Assembly (NCBI GenBank): GCA_900469965.1
Contig: UBZP01000015.1
Coordinates: 215,806 to 279,805, forward strand
Reading direction: 5' to 3'
DNA length: 64,000 bases
DNA from: Hyphomicrobiales bacterium
Lineage (GTDB): Bacteria > Pseudomonadota > Alphaproteobacteria > Rhizobiales > Rhizobiaceae
The notes under the pieces are model-generated. The model saw nothing but the letters and a program-made list of their open reading frames with translations. It was not told where the DNA came from and made no database searches. The stretch's first letter is position 1. The number at the start of each line of letters is the position of its first letter. A program made the translations under genes and the position numbers. Of this stretch, positions 26,606 through 35,616 are shown piece after piece.

Positions 26606-28018
26606 ATGGCGCTTTCGGATATCAGGGCGGGGCTGCGCAACGAGGAGGCGATCGCGACGGCTGTCTCGGCCTTTCGCCAGGTCTTCGGCGACCGGTTCCA
26701 GACCGGCGAGGCCATCCGTGCGCAGCATGCCCACACGACCACCTATATTCCGGCCCAGCTGTCCGACGGCGTCCTGTTCGCGCAGGGCAAGGAGGACGTC
26801 GTAACCGCGGTGCGGCTTTGCGCCGAGCACAAGGTTCCCATCATCCCCTTCGGAACGGGCTCCTCGCTGGAGGGGCAGATCAATGCGCCTTTTGGTGGCA
26901 TCTCCATCGATTTCAGCCGCATGAACAGGGTTCTCGAAGTGAATGCCGAGGACCTCGACTGCACCGTCGAGCCCGGTATTACGCGCGAGGAACTGAACAC
27001 CTATCTGCGCGACACCGGCCTGTTCTTCCCGATCGATCCGGGCGCGAACGCCTCGATCGGCGGCATGGCGTCGACGCGCGCTTCCGGCACCAACGCCGTC
27101 CGGTACGGCACGATGAAGGACAACGTGCTGGCGGTGACGGTGGTCACGGCCAAGGGCGAGGAGATCAGGACGGCGCGGCGGGCGCGCAAGTCCTCGGCCG
27201 GCTACGATCTGACGCGGCTCTATGTCGGCTCCGAGGGGACGCTCGGCGTGCTCACCTCGATCACGCTCCGCCTGCAGGGCATTCCGGAGGTGATCGCCGG
27301 CGGCATCTGCGGGTTCCCGACGCTTAAGGCCGCCTGCAACGCCGTGATCATGACGATCCAGCTCGGCATTCCGGTGGCGCGGATCGAACTGGTCAATGCG
27401 CTGCAGATCAAGGCCTGCAATGCCTATTCCGGCCTGACGCTGCCCGAGCAGCCGACGCTGTTCGTGGAGTTTCATGGAAGCGCCGAGACCGTCGCGCTGC
27501 AGTCGCAGCAGTTCGGCGAGGTGGCTTCGGAGTGCGGCGGCGGCGACTTCCAATGGACGTCGGATGCGGAGGAGCGGGCGCGGCTGTGGAAGGCCCGCCA
27601 CAACGTCTACTGGGCCGCCAAGGCCCTGCGCGCCGGAGCTGCGGTGCTGGCGACCGACGTCTGCGTGCCGATCTCGCGGCTTGCCGATTGCGTGGCGGAG
27701 ACGGAGACGGATATCGAGCAGCACGGCCTGCTGGCGCCGATCGTCGGGCACGCGGGCGACGGAAACTTCCACGTCAGCGTGGTCTTCGACGACAAGGACC
27801 CGGCCGAGATCGAGAAGGTCGAGGCCTTCGTCGCCCGGCTGAACGCCAGGGCGCTGTCGATGGACGGCACCTGCACCGGCGAGCACGGCATCGGCCAGGG
27901 CAAGCAGGGCTTCCTGCCGCGGGAACTGGGCGCGGCGGTGGACGTCATGCGGCAGATCAAGCGTGCGCTCGATCCCGACAACATCCTCAATCCCGGAAAG
28001 ATTTTTCGGTTGGGGTGA
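26606..28018 (+). CDS. FAD-binding oxidase, D-lactate dehydrogenase/GlcD type
   Basis: 470-residue flavoprotein of the VAO/PCMH family. The FAD-binding core shows IPFGTGSSLEGQINAPFGGI, the PGITREELN segment and DPGANASIGGMASTRASGTN; the C-terminal FAD-oxidase domain has IVGHAGDGNFHVSVVFDD and DGTCTGEHGIGQGK. It likely oxidises a 2-hydroxy acid (D-lactate, glycolate or related) and feeds the respiratory chain. GAGGGAGGATGATCG precedes the ATG. It is not in an operon with glcE/glcF, so D-lactate dehydrogenase (cytochrome) is the best reading, with the substrate unresolved. Confidence 0.92.
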   Translation: MALSDIRAGLRNEEAIATAVSAFRQVFGDRFQTGEAIRAQHAHTTTYIPAQLSDGVLFAQGKEDVVTAVRLCAEHKVPIIPFGTGSSLEGQINAPFGGISIDFSRMNRVLEVNAEDLDCTVEPGITREELNTYLRDTGLFFPIDPGANASIGGMASTRASGTNAVRYGTMKDNVLAVTVVTAKGEEIRTARRARKSSAGYDLTRLYVGSEGTLGVLTSITLRLQGIPEVIAGGICGFPTLKAACNAVIMTIQLGIPVARIELVNALQIKACNAYSGLTLPEQPTLFVEFHGSAETVALQSQQFGEVASECGGGDFQWTSDAEERARLWKARHNVYWAAKALRAGAAVLATDVCVPISRLADCVAETETDIEQHGLLAPIVGHAGDGNFHVSVVFDDKDPAEIEKVEAFVARLNARALSMDGTCTGEHGIGQGKQGFLPRELGAAVDVMRQIKRALDPDNILNPGKIFRLG

Positions 28019-28147
28019 GACATGTGCCTGGCATCTGCTTATAGTCGTTCGGATACGAGGGCGAAGAACCGCCGGGTATGGAAATGGACATGAACGTAGG
28101 CCCGCTCCCGGCGGCAAACGTTTGTCGGTAGTGTCGGGATTGGCAGC

Positions 28148-31100
28148 GTGCTCGCACGTGTGATGTTGGCGATTGGCGGTCTGGTCGTGCTGGCGCTGTT
28201 CGGCGCACTGCTGGCCCCGTATTTCATCGACTGGACGGGCTTCCGGCAGGATTTCGAGCGCGAGGCGAGCCGGATCGTCGGCCGCAACGTCGTCGTCCAC
28301 GGCAAGGTGGATGCAAGGCTGATCCCCTTTCCCTCCGTGACCCTGCATGACGTGCGTGTCGGCGAGGATGCGGACGGGAACGCGGCCGTCACCATCCGCA
28401 GGTTCTCCATGGACGCGGAACTGGCGCCGTTTCTCAGCGGCGAGGCGCTGATCTTCGACATGCGCATCGACGAGCCGAGGGTCCGCCTGAAGCTCATGGC
28501 CGACGGCACGCTCGACTGGGCGCGCGGGCGCAAGTCCGACATTCCGGCCAAGACCGTCGTGCTGGAGAACGTGGCGGTGACCGGCGGCGAGATCGAGTTC
28601 ATCGACGAACAGGCCGGCCGCACCCGCCGCATCAGCACCCTCGACGCCAGGATGTCGGCGCGATCGCTCAACGGGCCGTGGCGCATCGATGGCCGCGGCG
28701 TGCTCGACGGCAACGCCGGCGCCTTCCAGATCGCCACGGGACAGACCGACGAGCGGGGCGTGCTGAAGATGAAGGCGCGCGTGGTCCCCGACCAGATCGG
28801 CTTCACCGTCGACCTCGACGGCGACCTCGAGGTCGTCGATTTCCGGCCGCAGTACCGGGGCGCCTTCGCGCTCGGGCAGAAGCCGGCCGCGAACGGCAAG
28901 CCGCTGCCGAACGCGATCCGCGTCGCCGGCGATTTCGAACTCTCCAACGATCGCCTGCGCGTTCCCCGCTACAATCTCGAAGCCGGCGACCCGGCGGATC
29001 CCTATCTCGTCACCGGCGAGGCGACGCTCGATACGGGCAAGCAGCCGGAGTTCCTGCTGATCGCCGACGGCCAGCAGATCGACGTCAGCCGGATCGGCCG
29101 CAACGGCGAGCAGGGCAAGACGGGGCGCAACGCCCAGACCTCGGCGCGGCAGCGCCTGGAGGGGCTGCTTGCGATCCTGGCGGACATACCGGTGCCGCAG
29201 GTGCCCGGGCGGGCGAGCCTGAAGCTGCCGGCGATCGTCGTCGGCGACACGACCATCCGCGAGGTCATGCTCGACGTCGAGCCGGACGGCGACGGCTGGA
29301 CGGTGACGCGCGGAACCGCCCAGTTCCCCGGCCGCACCACCGTCGACGCGAAGGGTCGGCTGACGCTCAAGGGGACGCGCGCCTTCGTCGGCGACCTGCT
29401 GGTGGCCTCGAACCAGCCGTCCGGTTTCGCCGCCTGGCTCGCGGGATCGGTCGATCCGGAGATCCGCAAGCTGCGCAGCGCCGGCTTTGCGGCCGAAGTG
29501 GAGCTGACCGACCAGATCCAGCGTTTCGAGAACCTCGAGATCGCCGCCGGCGGCGCGTCGCTGAAGGGGCGGATCGAGCGCCGGTCGCCGGATGACGACG
29601 TGCCCAGCCTCTCCATCCAGCTCGGCGGCGACAGGGTCGAGCTCGAGACGCTCAGGGCGCTGGCGGGGCTCGTCGCGGGCGAGGCGTCCGCCGACACCCT
29701 GCTGCGCCACGCCATTGCCGTCGACCTGAAGGCGGAGCGCTTCACCGCCTTCGGCGAGGAGGCGAACAACGTCGATGCGCTGCTGACGCTGAAGGACGGC
29801 GCGCTATCGGTGACCCGGCTGGATGTCGGCTCGGTCGCGGGAGCGTCCGCTTCCATCAAGGGCCAGCTCGGCGGCACCCTGTCCCTGCCGTCGGCGGGGC
29901 TGGACATGTCGTTGCGGGCGGAGCGGATGCAGCCGGTCCTGGCGATGCTGGCGCGACATCTGCCGGCGCATCCGGCGCTTGCGCGACTCGTCGCCAGCGC
30001 CGGCTACTATGACGATGCCGACCTGAAGCTGACGCTGGCGCTGCCGGGAAGCCGCAACGGGCCGCTCGGCCTGATCGTGTCCGGAACGACCAATGGCGGG
30101 CGCATCGAGGCGCGCGCGTCGGCCGGCAATTTCGCCGACTTCATGGCAGGCGGCAATATCGAGGCGGAGGCCACCCTCACCAATCCGCGCACGGTGGTGC
30201 TGGCCGGCCAGCTCGGCCTGCAGCCGCTGCCGTTCGACGCCGAGCCCGACGGGACCGTTGCGATCAAGATCGCGCAGGCCACCGGCGGGCCTGCCGATCT
30301 CACCGTTTCCTTCTCGACGCGCAGCACCTCGATCAGCGCGGAGGGGACGGCGGATCTTTCGGCGGAGCATTTCCTCGAAGGCGAAATGGACCTGTCGGCC
30401 GAAGCCGCCGACATCGAGCCCTTCCTGGTGATGAACGACATCGTGCTGCCGCAGACCGGCGCGGGCCTGCCCGTGGCGCTGAAGGCGAGGGCGACCGTCG
30501 ATGCCGGCACGGTTCGCCTGGCCGACATCTCCGGGACGGTCGACCGCAACAACGTTTCGGGCGAGATCGCACTGGACCGCGCAGCGGAGGTCCCCAAGGG
30601 GAGCGGCAGCCTCACCTTTGACACCGTCGACCTCGCCTGGCTCGCGGAAGCCGTTCTGGGGCCGGTCGACGACGTGGAGGGGCTGGGCTTCAGCCGGGCG
30701 GGGATCGGCACGCCGGCTCGCGAGAACGCCGATTTCAAGCTCAGGCTCGCCGCCGGCCAGTTCTGGACGGGGCTCTACGGCCCGATCGAGAATTTCGCCG
30801 CCAGGCTCGCCTGGACCGGCGGGGATCTGGCGCTGGAGGAGATCGGCGGCGACTGGCTCGGCGGACGGGTCGGGGGGCGGCTGAAAGTGGCCAATGCCGG
30901 GGCGAACGGCCTGATGGAGGCGCGGGTGACGCTCGCCGGCGGGGACCTGTCGCAACTCGTCTGGAGCGGTGAGGGCGGGTCCGTTGCCGAGGGCAAGGCC
31001 TTCGTCAACCTGGCGCTGGACGCCTCGGGCGCCAGCATCGCCGACATGGTTGCCGCGGCCAGCGGGTCGGGTGAGGCCCAGCTCGAGGATCTGAGGCTGC

Positions 31101-31894
31101 GCGGGATCAAGAGCGGCGGGTTCAGTGCCATTCTGTCGGCGGCGGATGCCATCGACGGCGAGATCGGCGTGGGCAATGTCGAGACGATCGCGCGCGAACA
31201 GACGCTCGGCGGCGACGTGGCGCTCGGCACCGTCAACATCCCCTTCACGATCGCATCGGGCCGGCTGCGCGCCGACACGATCACCGCTGCGGACGGGGCG
31301 GCGAGCTTCAACGGTTCGGTCGACATCGGGCTTGCCGACCGCACGCTGCAGGGCCAGCTGGTGATGCGCCTGCGGGCCGGCGAGGAAGCGATGGCCGGCG
31401 GCGAGCCCGAGGTGGCGCTTCTGTTCGAGGGACCGGTTGCCGCGCCGCGACTGCGTCTCGACGCGCAGCCACTCAGCAACTACCTGTCGCTGCGCCGCTT
31501 CGAGCGCGAGCGGCGGCGGGTGGAACTGCTGCAGGCGAGCATGCTGGAGAAGCAGCGGCTGCGCCGCGAGGCGGCCCTCTATCGCTCGCGCGCGGCGGAA
31601 CGGGCAGCGCTTGCCGAGGCGATGCGGCTGCAGGCGCTGGAGGAGGAGCGCCGGCGCGAGGCGGCGCGGCTGGAGGTCGAACGCCAGAGGGCGGAAGAGC
31701 GGGCGCGGCTGGAGGCGGAGCGGCTGGCCGCCGAGAAGGAGGCCGCGGAGAGGCAGGCGGCCGAGAAACGGCAGCAGCAGGCCGAGCCCGAGGGCGGTTT
31801 CCGCGTCTCTCCGGAGGAAGGCGTGGTGCGGGAGCCGTTACCGCCGATCAGCGGCCAGCACCTCAATTTCGAGTCACTCCCCGGGGTCAACTGA
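28148..31894 (+). CDS. AsmA family protein with coiled-coil C-terminus
   Basis: 1248-residue envelope protein: one N-terminal membrane helix (VMLAIGGLVVLALFGALLAP), then a long repeating beta-rich AsmA region starting DWTGFRQDFEREASRIVGRN and LIPFPSVTLHDVRVG, typical of the AsmA/TamB repeat proteins that help outer-membrane lipid transport or assembly. From about residue 1115 it turns into a strongly charged Arg/Glu/Ala coiled coil (repeats like REAARLEVERQRAEERA) and ends in a conserved-looking ISGQHLNFESLPGVN. The GTG start at 28148 has only a weak ribosome site. Alone; sits 129 bases after the oxidase gene on the same strand. Confidence 0.9.
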   Translation: MLARVMLAIGGLVVLALFGALLAPYFIDWTGFRQDFEREASRIVGRNVVVHGKVDARLIPFPSVTLHDVRVGEDADGNAAVTIRRFSMDAELAPFLSGEALIFDMRIDEPRVRLKLMADGTLDWARGRKSDIPAKTVVLENVAVTGGEIEFIDEQAGRTRRISTLDARMSARSLNGPWRIDGRGVLDGNAGAFQIATGQTDERGVLKMKARVVPDQIGFTVDLDGDLEVVDFRPQYRGAFALGQKPAANGKPLPNAIRVAGDFELSNDRLRVPRYNLEAGDPADPYLVTGEATLDTGKQPEFLLIADGQQIDVSRIGRNGEQGKTGRNAQTSARQRLEGLLAILADIPVPQVPGRASLKLPAIVVGDTTIREVMLDVEPDGDGWTVTRGTAQFPGRTTVDAKGRLTLKGTRAFVGDLLVASNQPSGFAAWLAGSVDPEIRKLRSAGFAAEVELTDQIQRFENLEIAAGGASLKGRIERRSPDDDVPSLSIQLGGDRVELETLRALAGLVAGEASADTLLRHAIAVDLKAERFTAFGEEANNVDALLTLKDGALSVTRLDVGSVAGASASIKGQLGGTLSLPSAGLDMSLRAERMQPVLAMLARHLPAHPALARLVASAGYYDDADLKLTLALPGSRNGPLGLIVSGTTNGGRIEARASAGNFADFMAGGNIEAEATLTNPRTVVLAGQLGLQPLPFDAEPDGTVAIKIAQATGGPADLTVSFSTRSTSISAEGTADLSAEHFLEGEMDLSAEAADIEPFLVMNDIVLPQTGAGLPVALKARATVDAGTVRLADISGTVDRNNVSGEIALDRAAEVPKGSGSLTFDTVDLAWLAEAVLGPVDDVEGLGFSRAGIGTPARENADFKLRLAAGQFWTGLYGPIENFAARLAWTGGDLALEEIGGDWLGGRVGGRLKVANAGANGLMEARVTLAGGDLSQLVWSGEGGSVAEGKAFVNLALDASGASIADMVAAASGSGEAQLEDLRLRGIKSGGFSAILSAADAIDGEIGVGNVETIAREQTLGGDVALGTVNIPFTIASGRLRADTITAADGAASFNGSVDIGLADRTLQGQLVMRLRAGEEAMAGGEPEVALLFEGPVAAPRLRLDAQPLSNYLSLRRFERERRRVELLQASMLEKQRLRREAALYRSRAAERAALAEAMRLQALEEERRREAARLEVERQRAEERARLEAERLAAEKEAAERQAAEKRQQQAEPEGGFRVSPEEGVVREPLPPISGQHLNFESLPGVN

Positions 31895-31926
31895 GTCCGT
31901 CGTTTCTACGCGGCCCGCACGCGATA

Positions 31927-32148
31927 TCAGGTCGGGCTGCTTCCGGCCTTCAGCGCGTTCAGGACATAGACACGCAATGCCGAGGACAGGTTGCTGTCGG
32001 GCGGCCGGGCATCGTCGATCTCGCACAGCAGTTCGGCGAGCGCCATCCTGCGCGCGGCGGCGATGGCGTTCAGCTCCAGCCAGAACGGCTCCTCCAGGCT
32101 GAAGCTGGTGCGATGGCCGTGCAGGGTGGCGGAGTGCTTGCGGATCAC
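31927..32148 (-). CDS. Ribbon-helix-helix protein (RHH_4 type)
   Basis: 73 residues containing the rhizobial RHH_4 pattern: MIRKHSATLHGHRTSFSLEE, then FWLELNAIAAARRMALAEL and a C-terminal NLSSALRVYVL. This fold usually binds DNA as a dimer. No target is evident. It sits downstream of DUF4169 and sspB on the same strand, a grouping common in rhizobia, with a gap of about 95 bases before it. Confidence 0.87.
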   Translation of the reverse strand: MIRKHSATLHGHRTSFSLEEPFWLELNAIAAARRMALAELLCEIDDARPPDSNLSSALRVYVLNALKAGSSPT

Positions 32149-32243
32149 CGCTCTTCGACCTTCGATCTGAGAGGGCTATTGGCCGATCTGTTCAAGGAAG
32201 GCTCGCAAGTCATTGAACTGGCGTGTTTTTTCCGGTTTGGCGG

Positions 32244-32429
32244 TCATTCGGGCTTTTCGATGCGCCCCTGATCCAGCGTCTTTTCCGCCTTCTCGTTCAG
32301 GGCGCGGGTGAGCGTCTTCTCCACCTTGGTGCGACCGTGGGCGATGCGGTTCTGGTCGGCCTGCCGCTCCTTGTCGGAGCGGGCCTTCTGCTTGCGGAAC
32401 TGGCGGAGATTGACGACGTCGCCGCTCAT
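32244..32429 (-). CDS. DUF4169 protein
   Basis: 61-residue basic protein starting MSGDVVNLRQFRKQKARSDK, matching DUF4169 (charged helix, Asn-Leu-Arg N-terminus). Ten bases downstream of sspB, on the same strand, so probably cotranscribed with it. Function unknown. Confidence 0.88.
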   Translation of the reverse strand: MSGDVVNLRQFRKQKARSDKERQADQNRIAHGRTKVEKTLTRALNEKAEKTLDQGRIEKPE

Positions 32430-32439
32430 GCCGCCGCCC

Positions 32440-32961
32440 TCAGTTCTTCTTGCGGAAGGAGTCGAGCGAAACGACCGAGCCGCCGGGCTTCTTCTCGCCG
32501 TCGCCGGCCGCCGCGGGCTCGCCTTCGCCGTCCTCGACCTTCTCGACCGGATAGGCGGTGATCTCGGCGGAGGCGGCCTCGTCCTCCTCCTCGTCCTCGC
32601 TTGCGGCCACGTCGAACTCGAGCTCGAAAGAGACCGAGGGGTCGTAGAAGCCGCGAATGGCGTTGAAGGGGATCACCAGCTTCTCCGGGGTGTCGGAGAA
32701 GGACAGGCCGATCTCGAACAGGCTCTCGGTGACCTTCAGGTCCCAGAACTGGTGCTGGATGACGATGGTCATCTGCTCGGGATACTTCGACTTCAGGTGC
32801 TGCGAGATGCGCACGCCCGGCGCGCCGGTGAGGAAGGTGATGAAGAAATGATGATCGCCGGGCAGATGGCCCGTGGCCGCCACTTCGCTCAAGACTTTGC
32901 GGATGACGCTGCGGAGGGCGTCCTGAGCGAGTATGTCGTAGCGGATGTGGTCTTGCGCCAT
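32440..32961 (-). CDS. sspB: ClpXP adaptor SspB, alphaproteobacterial type
   Basis: 173-residue adaptor that tethers ssrA-tagged proteins to the ClpXP protease. It carries the SspB-alpha core (HFFITFLTGAPGVRISQHLK and DLKVTESLFEIGLSFSDTPE), an acidic low-complexity linker (EDEEEDEAASAE) and a C-terminal ClpX-binding tail GGSVVSLDSFRKKN. The linker/tail design matches the SspB proteins described in Caulobacter and rhizobia. It lies about 160 bases downstream of the tmRNA gene on the same strand, with DUF4169 following ten bases later; see the neighbourhood finding. Confidence 0.94.
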   Translation of the reverse strand: MAQDHIRYDILAQDALRSVIRKVLSEVAATGHLPGDHHFFITFLTGAPGVRISQHLKSKYPEQMTIVIQHQFWDLKVTESLFEIGLSFSDTPEKLVIPFNAIRGFYDPSVSFELEFDVAASEDEEEDEAASAEITAYPVEKVEDGEGEPAAAGDGEKKPGGSVVSLDSFRKKN

Positions 32962-33121
32962 CAGAGCCCGTCTTTCTGCTGTTTCACGTTTTCCGCCTTG
33001 TGCCGAAAAGCGGCGCCGGCGTCAAACGCGATCGGCCGTTTCCGGCCCGTTGTTCGTCAAAAGGGCGGCTGCACGCGGACGTGCTGCGAGTCATCCCGAA
33101 GGACAGCTATAAACCATTTCG

Positions 33122-33452
33122 AAAGAGGGGAGAAGGTGAAGGCTTCTGTTGCCAGGTGCCTTCGGACCCCGCCTTACAGTGCTACCCGCAAGGACTTGAT
33201 TTGAAGTGTCGCACCGCCGTTAGGCAGCGAGACGTGCTTCAGCATAGTTGTCGTTTGCAACTATAATTTTAGCCCGATAACGGTGGTACAATGCCGAGCA
33301 AAAAGTCGATCTTTACGCCCTTGTCGATCCTATTTCGCCCCCATCAAAAGCCGATCGGAGAGGATCGGTTTTTGGTGGAGGCGCCGGGTACCGCCCCCGG
33401 GTCCAATGGGTTTATTACACCGCCCGTTTATTGCCATAGCTGCGCGAGGCAG
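33122..33452 (-). ncRNA. ssrA: Transfer-messenger RNA, circularly permuted
   Basis: Read on the minus strand, the tag codons GCA AAC GAC AAC TAT GCT then GAA GCA CGT CTC GCT GCC TAA encode ANDNYAEARLAA followed by a stop. The 5' part carries the acceptor piece with its T-arm and an encoded 3' CCA (ending GCGCCTCCACCA); an intervening spacer follows, then the 5' acceptor strand GGGGGCGAAATAGG, which pairs with CGCCTCC allowing one G-U. This order (3' acceptor half before the coding half) is the permuted, two-piece form known in Alphaproteobacteria. A hairpin of GAAGGC and GCCTTC near the downstream end marks the 3' boundary. Ends are estimated. Confidence 0.93.
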
Positions 33453-33459
33453 CAGCAGA

Positions 33460-33465
33460 GATATA
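33460..33465 (-). promoter_or_regulatory. Putative -10 element of ssrA
   Basis: TATATC on the minus strand, with TTTTCT 17 bases upstream as a weak -35; this places a transcription start near 33452. Confidence 0.5.
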
Positions 33466-33673
33466 GGCCCTTCCCGGGCTCAAGAAAAGGTCCCCGTGAC
33501 TTTTTTTGAGGCAAGGGGACGGGCGAAAGGGCAGCTTCCGGACGGATTGCGCTTGACTTGCCATCTATGCGTGAAAGACTGGCGTCGTTGGCCCTAGAGC
33601 AATGAATTCCTTCACACATCCCGTTGCTCTCATATCGACCCGGCGCGCCGGGGCAACAGAAAGAGGAGACAGC

Positions 33674-33985
33674 ATGACCGACTATCTCGCAGATGTTCGC
33701 AAATATGACAGTGGCGCCGACGAGGCCGTCGTGAAGAAGATCGTCAGTCATCTGGGTATCGCGTTGCGCAACCGCGATTCCGCGCTCGTCTCGTGCTCCG
33801 ATCCCGAGGAACTGGAGCGGGTGAAGGAGAAGTGGTGCGGCAAGAAGCTCGGCGTGACGGGCGACGCCGCCGACAAGGCGCTCGAGAAGGTCTGCGCGGC
33901 CATGGCCGACGACCGGACGAAATCGCGCGTCACCTTCTACTACCTGACGGCGAAGGAACTGGACAAGCTCGGCGCGCTCGCCTGA
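33674..33985 (+). CDS. DUF2853 family protein
   Basis: 103-residue cytosolic protein starting MTDYLADVRKYDSGADEAVV, matching DUF2853 over its length, including RNRDSALVSCSDPEELERVK and WCGKKLGV. AGAGGAGACAGC supplies a good ribosome site, which decides the start at 33674. The role of this family is not known. Divergent from ssrA and 180 bases upstream of thyA. Confidence 0.88.
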   Translation: MTDYLADVRKYDSGADEAVVKKIVSHLGIALRNRDSALVSCSDPEELERVKEKWCGKKLGVTGDAADKALEKVCAAMADDRTKSRVTFYYLTAKELDKLGALA

Positions 33986-33998
33986 GCGCATTCGCGCT

Positions 33999-34064
33999 GC
34001 CCGCCGGCCCGGCGCCGGCGGGCTGGCCGCAAGGCGCACCGGGGCAGGCTCACCGGGGCAGGCT
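33999..34064. repeat. Inverted repeat plus tandem 14-base repeat upstream of thyA
   Basis: GCCCGCCGG (33999-34007) pairs with CCGGCGGGC (34015-34023), a possible transcription end for DUF2853. It is followed by CACCGGGGCAGGCT twice in tandem (34037-34050, 34051-34064) and a degraded third copy. Confidence 0.55.
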
Positions 34065-34165
34065 TGCCGGGGCGGCCCAAAAGAACTGGATACTTCCCTT
34101 TTTTCATTGGTTGGAGAGCGTGCCCGCCCTAGATTAGGGGCGACACCAGAATCGGCGGCCGCACC

Positions 34166-34960
34166 ATGAAGCAATATCTCGATCTTCTCAGCCACGTGAT
34201 GACGACCGGGACCGACCGGTCCGACCGGACGGGCACGGGCACGCGGTCCGTCTTCGGCTACCAGATGCGCTTCGACCTTTCGGAGGGCTTCCCGGTGCTG
34301 ACGACGAAGAAGCTGCACCTGCGCTCCATCATCCACGAGCTGCTGTGGTTCCTGAAGGGCGACACGAACATCGCCTACCTGCGCGACAACGGCGTCACCA
34401 TCTGGGACGAATGGGCCGACGAGAAGGGCGACCTGGGGCCGGTCTACGGTTACCAGTGGCGCTCCTGGCCCGCGCCCGACGGGCGTCATATCGACCAGAT
34501 CGCCGCCCTCGTCGACGGCATCCGCAAGAACCCGCACTCGCGCCGCCATATCGTCTCCGCCTGGAATCCGGCGCTCGTCGACGAGATGGCGCTGCCGCCC
34601 TGCCACTGCCTGTTCCAGTTCTACGTGAGCGACGGCCGCCTGTCCTGCCAGCTCTACCAGCGCTCGGCCGATATCTTCCTCGGGGTGCCGTTCAACATCG
34701 CCTCCTACGCGCTCCTGACGATGATGGTGGCGCAGGTGACCGATCTCCTGCCGGGGGATTTCGTCCACACGCTCGGCGATGCCCACATCTACGCCAACCA
34801 CTTCGAACAGGCGGAGCAGCAGCTCGGCCGCAAGCCGAAGCCGCTGCCGTTCATGAAGCTCAACCCGGCGGTGAAGGATCTCTTCGACTTCAGGTTCGAG
34901 GACTTCGAGCTCGTCGGCTACGAGGCCGACGCGAGCATCAAGGCGCCGATCGCCGTCTGA
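34166..34960 (+). CDS. thyA: Thymidylate synthase
   Basis: 264-residue enzyme that methylates dUMP to dTMP with methylenetetrahydrofolate. All key elements are present: the nucleophile Cys146 in [42 protein letters not shown] and the folate-binding [11 protein letters not shown]. Length equals the classic E. coli-type enzyme. ATG at 34166 opens the canonical N-terminus ([20 protein letters not shown]). It leads a gene set with a GST and folA, so folate turnover and dTMP synthesis are physically linked. Confidence 0.98.
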   Translation: MKQYLDLLSHVMTTGTDRSDRTGTGTRSVFGYQMRFDLSEGFPVLTTKKLHLRSIIHELLWFLKGDTNIAYLRDNGVTIWDEWADEKGDLGPVYGYQWRSWPAPDGRHIDQIAALVDGIRKNPHSRRHIVSAWNPALVDEMALPPCHCLFQFYVSDGRLSCQLYQRSADIFLGVPFNIASYALLTMMVAQVTDLLPGDFVHTLGDAHIYANHFEQAEQQLGRKPKPLPFMKLNPAVKDLFDFRFEDFELVGYEADASIKAPIAV

Positions 34961-34990
34961 GGCGCGATCGGCCGGCAAGGGGAGGAAGCC

Positions 34991-35578
34991 ATGCTGACGC
35001 TCGTGCACGCGACGCAGTCGCGGTCGTTCCGCATGCTCTGGCTGCTGGAGGAGCTGGGGGCGGACTATGACATTCGCCTGGTCAATATCCGCCGGGCGGA
35101 CGGCTCCGGCGGTCCCGATCCGGACAATCCGCATCCGCACGGCCAGGTTCCGGCGCTGATCCACGACGGCGCCCTGGTGACGGAATCGACCGCGATCGCG
35201 CTGTACCTGACGGACCTCTTTCCCGGCTGCGAGATGGGGCGGGACATCGGCACGCCGGAACGCGCGCCCTATCTCTCCTGGCTCTCCTACTACAGCGGCG
35301 TCGCGGAACCGTCGGCGATCGCGCACTTGACCGGCTGGACGGCAAACAACGCGGAAGCGGCGCGCCTCTATCAGGCGATGTCCGAACGCTTCATCGCGAC
35401 GCTGGCGCGCCAGCCCTATCTTCTCGGCGATCAGCCGTGCTCGGTGGACGTGATCCTTGCCAGCTCTCTGATGTGGTTTCGCGGCATCCTGCCGGAGAGC
35501 CCGGCGGTCGATGCCTATGTCGGCCGGATGGCGGAGCGCCCGGCGCTGGCCCGGGCGCAGGCGCGGGCGAACGGCTGA
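34991..35578 (+). CDS. Glutathione S-transferase family protein
   Basis: 195-residue two-domain GST. The N-terminal thioredoxin-like half shows SRSFRMLWLLEELG, the cis-Pro segment GQVPALIHDG and the glutathione-contacting LVTESTAIALYL; the C-terminal half is helical and ends FRGILPESPAVDAYV. AAGGGGAGGAAGCC precedes the ATG. It sits between thyA and folA, 30 and 38 bases from its neighbours, suggesting a shared transcript. Substrate unknown. Confidence 0.9.
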   Translation: MLTLVHATQSRSFRMLWLLEELGADYDIRLVNIRRADGSGGPDPDNPHPHGQVPALIHDGALVTESTAIALYLTDLFPGCEMGRDIGTPERAPYLSWLSYYSGVAEPSAIAHLTGWTANNAEAARLYQAMSERFIATLARQPYLLGDQPCSVDVILASSLMWFRGILPESPAVDAYVGRMAERPALARAQARANG

Positions 35579-35616
35579 ACGGGCGGCGGGCACAGGAAAA
35601 GGCAAGAGGCACGGGC

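Noticed and set aside
26498-29710. A second long antisense frame over the GlcD-like oxidase and AsmA genes
   Set aside because: Spans two clear genes and their spacer with repetitive Arg/Asp/Val composition; shadow frame.
33283-33597. Open frames overlapping the tmRNA region
   Set aside because: The sequence is explained by the permuted tmRNA gene on the opposite strand.
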